Below, in pieces: positions 60,646 through 64,000 of a stretch of 64,000 nt of DNA (positions are counted from its first letter, which is position 1; each line of letters opens with the position of its first letter). The stretch is from positions 248,001 through 312,000 of the forward strand of contig CAVVFX010000020.1 in the NCBI GenBank assembly GCA_963747535.1, written 5' to 3'. The notes under the pieces are model-generated. The model saw only the letters and a list, made by a program, of their open reading frames with translations, was not told the DNA's origin and did not search any database. The position numbers and the translations under genes are program-made. The stretch is from CAVVFX01 sp963747535 (GTDB taxonomy: Bacteria > Acidobacteriota > Terriglobia > Bryobacterales > Bryobacteraceae).

Positions 60646-62088
60646 TTATTTCGCTGCGCCGGCGGCCGGTGTGGGATCCCGGTCCGGTTTAGCCGCCACC
60701 GGGGCGCTCGCTTGAGTTGCCACCTGAATATGGCTCAGGCTGTCTGAGTAACGTGCGAGACCCTTGTAGAGCGCTTCGGCGATCTGCTGCCGGTAGTCTG
60801 ACCGCTTCAGCAGGGACTCTTCCCTCGGGTTGCTGATGAATCCGACTTCGCTCAACACCGACGGCATCTGCGCCCCGATGAGGACCACGAACGGCGCCTT
60901 CTTGATCCCGCGATCCGGGGCCGTCGAAATATTGCGCGCGGCCAGAGCCTCCATGGAGCGTTGTATGTCGATGGCGAACTCCTTGGATTCCTGGATCTTG
61001 TCATGCAACGAGATACGCTGGATCAGGGATTGCAGCTCGGAAACCGACATCTGCGCACTGGCGTTTTCGCGTTCGGCCACGTCCATGGCATCCGGAGACG
61101 TGGTGAAGTTCAAATAGTACGTCTCGACTCTCGCCGCCGGTTTATACGGCGAGGAATTGGCGTGAATCGAAAGGAACAGGTCGGCGTGACTGCGATTCGC
61201 TATGGCGGTGCGTTCCTCGAGTGCGATATACGTGTCGTCGTGCCGCGTATAGATCACGTCTGCGCCCAGCCGTTGTTCGACGAGTTTACCCAACCGGAGC
61301 GCAATATCCAGTACCAGGTCTTTCTCCAGTAACCCGGTTGGTCCGGTCGTGCCGACGTCATGCCCCCCGTGTCCGGCGTCGATCACCACGCGGTTGACCT
61401 TCAGTCCCAGCGCCCGGATAAGCGTTCGGGAGCCATCGCTGGTAGATTTGCGTGCCGGAGTAGCGGCTTCGAGCGGCGACTTGGGTGGGTCCGGCGCGGA
61501 TGCCGTCGGGAGATCCGGGACTGTCGCCATCGAAACCAGTGTGGGGGTCGTCACCGGCAGCGGTTCCGGACGAGATGGTTTGGCGAGGTCCGCTGTCACC
61601 ACTGGAGCGGCCGGCGTGACCACTGGGCTCGGGACGGGAGTCTGATTGGGCGAAATGACCGCCGGTTTTGCATCCGGCTTCTTCTGAACCGGAGAAGTCC
61701 GCAGCTCGATCATCAGGCGGTCTGGATTTTCCAGCTTGGAAACGGTGCAATCGACTGGCCCGGTCAAATCTAAAACCACACGGGTCCGCCCGGGCATGGT
61801 CTCCGCGATTCGAATCTGCTTCAGGAACCGGTCATTGACCTGACGGGTACTGAACCGGAGGCCGCCGCCCAGGTTAGGGCGCGCATCGACGATGTCGAAA
61901 AACAGTCTGTCGGGGTTATTCAGGCGATCTCGTTTGAAAGTGAAGTCGCCATTGACCTCGATCGCGACGCGGGTGACATCGCTCAACGTCCAAAACCGGA
62001 CGGCCGTGACCTGAAGGTCAGCCGCCGGCCTTCCGGAGACGGCACATGCCGCCAACACCAGAAGGACGGGAACGAGCGGCGCGCGCAT
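60646..62088 (-). CDS. N-acetylmuramoyl-L-alanine amidase with AMIN domain
   Basis: A 480-residue exported amidase. A signal peptide (MRAPLVPVLLVLAACAVSG) is followed by an AMIN-type beta domain (about 25-135, VTRVAIEVNGDFTFKRDRL), a Pro/Thr-rich linker of about 90 residues and the amidase_3 catalytic domain. That domain has VVIDAGHGGHDVGTTGPTG (first zinc His and Glu region), YTRHDDTYIALEERTAIAN, FLSIHANSSP and VLSEVGFISNPREE (catalytic Glu). It cleaves the amide between muramic acid and L-Ala in peptidoglycan. It lies directly downstream of the transglycosylase gene on the minus strand, 4 bases apart, forming a cell-wall pair. Confidence 0.95.
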   Translation of the reverse strand: MRAPLVPVLLVLAACAVSGRPAADLQVTAVRFWTLSDVTRVAIEVNGDFTFKRDRLNNPDRLFFDIVDARPNLGGGLRFSTRQVNDRFLKQIRIAETMPGRTRVVLDLTGPVDCTVSKLENPDRLMIELRTSPVQKKPDAKPAVISPNQTPVPSPVVTPAAPVVTADLAKPSRPEPLPVTTPTLVSMATVPDLPTASAPDPPKSPLEAATPARKSTSDGSRTLIRALGLKVNRVVIDAGHGGHDVGTTGPTGLLEKDLVLDIALRLGKLVEQRLGADVIYTRHDDTYIALEERTAIANRSHADLFLSIHANSSPYKPAARVETYYLNFTTSPDAMDVAERENASAQMSVSELQSLIQRISLHDKIQESKEFAIDIQRSMEALAARNISTAPDRGIKKAPFVVLIGAQMPSVLSEVGFISNPREESLLKRSDYRQQIAEALYKGLARYSDSLSHIQVATQASAPVAAKPDRDPTPAAGAAK

Positions 62089-62092
62089 AGGG

Positions 62093-62884
62093 TTACTGGG
62101 TCCTGTAAGTTACTCTACCGTCTTCGGAAACCGACGCCCGAATCGGGTTATAAACTTCTGTTGGTTTTTCTTGCCCGCCTTTTTCCAGGGCGGCTTTCTC
62201 CGCTGCGATTTGCTCGCCGGCATGCTGCGCAGCTTTCGACTTCACTCCCTCCGCCTGCCTGGCTGCCCTCAGATTCTTGGCCACCTGATAAACGTAGTTT
62301 CTCGTTTCGGTGTATGGCGGGATGCCTTGGTACCGGTCGACCGCGCCTTCTCCCGCGTTATACGCGGCAATCGCTTTTGGGTAGTCGTTCTTATAATAAT
62401 CTAAAAGGAAGCGCAAATACCGTACGCCGCCCTCGATATTTTGCTTCGGATCGAAAGGGTTCTGCACGCCGAAGCGCCGGGCCGTCGACGGAATGAGTTG
62501 CATCATGCCCATGGCCCCTTTGTTTGAGACTGCCTGGGGATTATAGTTGCTCTCCGCCCGGATCACCGAATGAACCAGCGGTCCCTCAACGTCATACAGT
62601 TTGGCAATCTGATCGATCATTTCGATCACGTTGGTGCTCAAGGGCGTTGTGACGCTGGCGCTTTCGGCATTCTCTGCCAGGGGCTCGTGAATCCTGGCCA
62701 CCACTTCCCTGGGTTGCACCACGACGCTGCGAATCAGTTTGCCGGTCTGCAAGTCCGGGCGCACGACTACCGTGACGTGACCGCCCTGCGCAACTAGCGG
62801 AAGTGCTGTGGCGAATACCATCATCCAGCCAAGAATTATAGAACAAATATTTGCCAATTTGTTCCCATTTAAATTGAGTCGCAA
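62093..62884 (-). CDS. Lytic transglycosylase (SLT domain)
   Basis: About 263 residues from TTG 62884, preceded by AGGAT. The signal peptide follows (NGNKLANICSIILGWMMVFA, cleavage near LVAQGG). A far upstream ATG exists but that extension is antisense to mobA and is rejected. The SLT domain includes the catalytic Glu in VHSVIRAESNYNPQAVSNKG, GAMGMMQLIPSTARRFGVQN, NIEGGVRYLRFLLDYY and AIAAYNAGEGAVDRYQGIPP. It cleaves the glycan strand of peptidoglycan. The tail (about 50 residues) is Lys/Glu/Ala-rich. It is translated together with the downstream amidase gene. Confidence 0.92.
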   Translation of the reverse strand: MRLNLNGNKLANICSIILGWMMVFATALPLVAQGGHVTVVVRPDLQTGKLIRSVVVQPREVVARIHEPLAENAESASVTTPLSTNVIEMIDQIAKLYDVEGPLVHSVIRAESNYNPQAVSNKGAMGMMQLIPSTARRFGVQNPFDPKQNIEGGVRYLRFLLDYYKNDYPKAIAAYNAGEGAVDRYQGIPPYTETRNYVYQVAKNLRAARQAEGVKSKAAQHAGEQIAAEKAALEKGGQEKPTEVYNPIRASVSEDGRVTYRTQ

Positions 62885-62977
62885 GATTAATCCTGTGCCT
62901 TTAAATCCCCGCGCTTCCGGCCGGAAAGCAGGTAACATCCCCAAACGGCATAAACCCCTAATGATATCATCGGTTTC

Positions 62978-63559
62978 ATGCGGACGGCGGGGTATGTGCT
63001 GGCGGGTGGCGCAAGTTCCCGCATGGGGCGGAATAAAGCTCTCCTGGTGCTGCGCGACCGTACTTTGATCGAAATTGTGGCTTCCGCGGTCCGCGAGGCG
63101 GCCGGAACTGTATCCATCATCGGCCCCCCGGAAATCTACGTGCCGTTCGGATTCCCCGTAATCCCGGACCGGCATCCCGGCCTGGGCCCCCTGGGAGGCA
63201 TCGAAACGGCCCTGTGCGGGACCCCCGCCGGTTGGAACCTGATCGTCGCCTGCGACATGCCCCTCGTGACGCCGTTTCTGTTGCGCCGGATTCTCGACGA
63301 AGCGGACGCCCATTCGGATGCCGGCTGTGTTCTGCCCGTAAGCGCCGGCGGTCTCGTCGAACCGCTGTGTGCCGCGTACCACAAACGCATCCTTCCGGCG
63401 GTATCCCAGGCTCTCGCGGCGGGCACCCGCAAGGTAACTGATGGCTTGCCGCGGGAATCCATTCACTATTTGCGCATGCCCGATGATCTCGCTTTTCAAA
63501 ATATCAATACTCCCGACGAGTGGCGCCGGGCCGGCGGCCCAAGCCGCGACCCAGCCTGA
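62978..63559 (+). CDS. mobA: Molybdenum cofactor guanylyltransferase
   Basis: A 193-residue nucleotidyltransferase with the MobA signature YVLAGGASSRMGRNKALL at the start (GTP-binding LAGGxSxRMGxDK type). IPDRHPGLGPLGGIETAL, the metal-binding Asp in NLIVACDMPLVTP and VEPLCAAYHKRILPAVSQAL follow. It transfers GMP to molybdopterin for use in DMSO-reductase-type enzymes. The length is typical. It is divergent from the transglycosylase gene (93 bases) and followed 20 bases later by the ABC ATPase gene. Confidence 0.93.
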   Translation: MRTAGYVLAGGASSRMGRNKALLVLRDRTLIEIVASAVREAAGTVSIIGPPEIYVPFGFPVIPDRHPGLGPLGGIETALCGTPAGWNLIVACDMPLVTPFLLRRILDEADAHSDAGCVLPVSAGGLVEPLCAAYHKRILPAVSQALAAGTRKVTDGLPRESIHYLRMPDDLAFQNINTPDEWRRAGGPSRDPA

Positions 63560-63579
63560 CGAATCGCACCCAAACCCTT

Positions 63580-64000
63580 ATGGCTGAACAATTTCCGCAT
63601 TACATCGAGTTCCGCAATGTCTATAAGACGTTTGATAAGCCTGTTTTAGTCGATTCAAATTTTTACGTCGATGGCGGGCAGACCGTGGCCATCATCGGCC
63701 GCAGCGGTGTCGGGAAGTCGGTCACCCTGGCCCACATTATGGGCTTTTTGAAACCGGATTCCGGCCAGGTGATCGTAGCTCACGAAGACATCACCGGGTT
63801 TTCCGAAGACGAGATGAAGCGTATCCGTAAGAAAGTCACTATGGTCTTCCAGTCCGGCGCTCTGTTCGATTCGCTGACGGTCGCGGAAAACGTGCTGTTT
63901 TCCCTCGAACAGCGGGAGGATTACGACGAGACCAATAAAGAAGAGATCGTGAACGGCTTGCTGAAGATGGTGGACATTCAGGAGGCCAGGGACGCCTATC
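63580..64000 (+). CDS. mlaF: MlaF-like ABC transporter ATP-binding protein (partial)
   Basis: It starts at ATG 63580 and runs off the window, so about 140 residues are visible. It opens MAEQFPHYIEFRNVYKTFDK, with Walker A IIGRSGVGKSVTLAHI and the Q-loop region in VTMVFQSGALFDSLTVAENV. The phrase QSGALFDSLTV is typical of MlaF/Ttg2A ATPases, which energise phospholipid transport between the membranes of Gram-negative cells. The signature LSGGQ and Walker B lie beyond the window edge. The MCE and permease partners would be expected downstream. Confidence 0.88.
   Translation, partial: MAEQFPHYIEFRNVYKTFDKPVLVDSNFYVDGGQTVAIIGRSGVGKSVTLAHIMGFLKPDSGQVIVAHEDITGFSEDEMKRIRKKVTMVFQSGALFDSLTVAENVLFSLEQREDYDETNKEEIVNGLLKMVDIQEARDAY

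Noticed and set aside
62885..63499. N-terminal extension of the lytic transglycosylase frame
   Set aside because: This part is antisense to mobA, and a TTG start with AGGAT and a proper signal peptide occurs at 62884.
1..64000. tRNA, rRNA, riboswitch or CRISPR array
   Set aside because: Scanning by eye found no cloverleaf-like conserved blocks, no regularly spaced repeats and no recognised riboswitch core. A dedicated covariance search was not possible here.

Overview
The window looks like chromosomal DNA from an Acidobacteriota member of the Solibacter/Bryobacter type. The pointers are high GC content, two very large Oar-like TonB-dependent receptors with an N-terminal carboxypeptidase-regulatory-like domain, many Tat/Sec-exported beta-propeller, DUF362 and amidohydrolase proteins, a DUF507 protein, a PEP-CTERM protein, and plentiful palindromic intergenic repeats. 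This assignment is inferred from gene content. No rRNA, tRNA or CRISPR array was seen.

Layout. 0-14.7 kb: an unknown HExxH protein, a TonB-dependent receptor, an exported unknown plus DUF362 pair, a YVTN propeller, DUF507, an MFS transporter, a PEP-CTERM protein, a DUF697-like membrane protein, a GNAT lacking a standard start codon and a gluzincin-like peptidase. 14.9-17.5 kb: a complete bufferin-type RiPP operon (Cys-repeat precursor, MNIO/DUF692 enzyme, DUF2063 partner, DoxX) with a hairpin after the precursor gene. 17.5-18.3 kb: a dacB 5' fragment joined to a decayed IS701-family transposase, then a dispersed repeat. 18.3-32.8 kb: lactonase-like propeller, second TonB receptor, a repeat cassette, SDR, a large UvrD-like helicase with a TPR-like and Lys-rich tail, amidohydrolase, PilZ, UPF0173 hydrolase, a DUF3604 protein and a candidate 27-residue membrane peptide.

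33-57.5 kb is a metal-efflux island. An intact CzcCBA-type operon (tolC-adaptor-RND) is bracketed by a histidine kinase/LuxR regulator pair on one side and, on the other, an orphan LuxR regulator whose phosphoacceptor Asp is Glu; a membrane-PAS-LuxR fusion related to the kinase follows. Two further RND clusters diverge from about 51 kb and each ends in a KDPG/KHG aldolase gene. In those two clusters the pump genes, and one adaptor, carry many small frame disruptions while the aldolases, the TolC and the other adaptor stay open.

57.5-64 kb: a nested palindromic repeat, ornithine cyclodeaminase-like protein, two small zinc-ribbon proteins, a REP-associated tyrosine transposase remnant, a class I glutamine amidotransferase, an AMIN/amidase_3 cell-wall amidase, a lytic transglycosylase, mobA and the start of an MlaF-like ABC ATPase cut by the window edge.

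How parts fit together: the buf operon and the efflux island both suggest transition-metal (probably copper, or Co/Zn/Ni) handling. The palindromic repeat families and the RAYT remnant suggest past REP-type mobility, including one repeat lying inside the reading frame of an adaptor gene.
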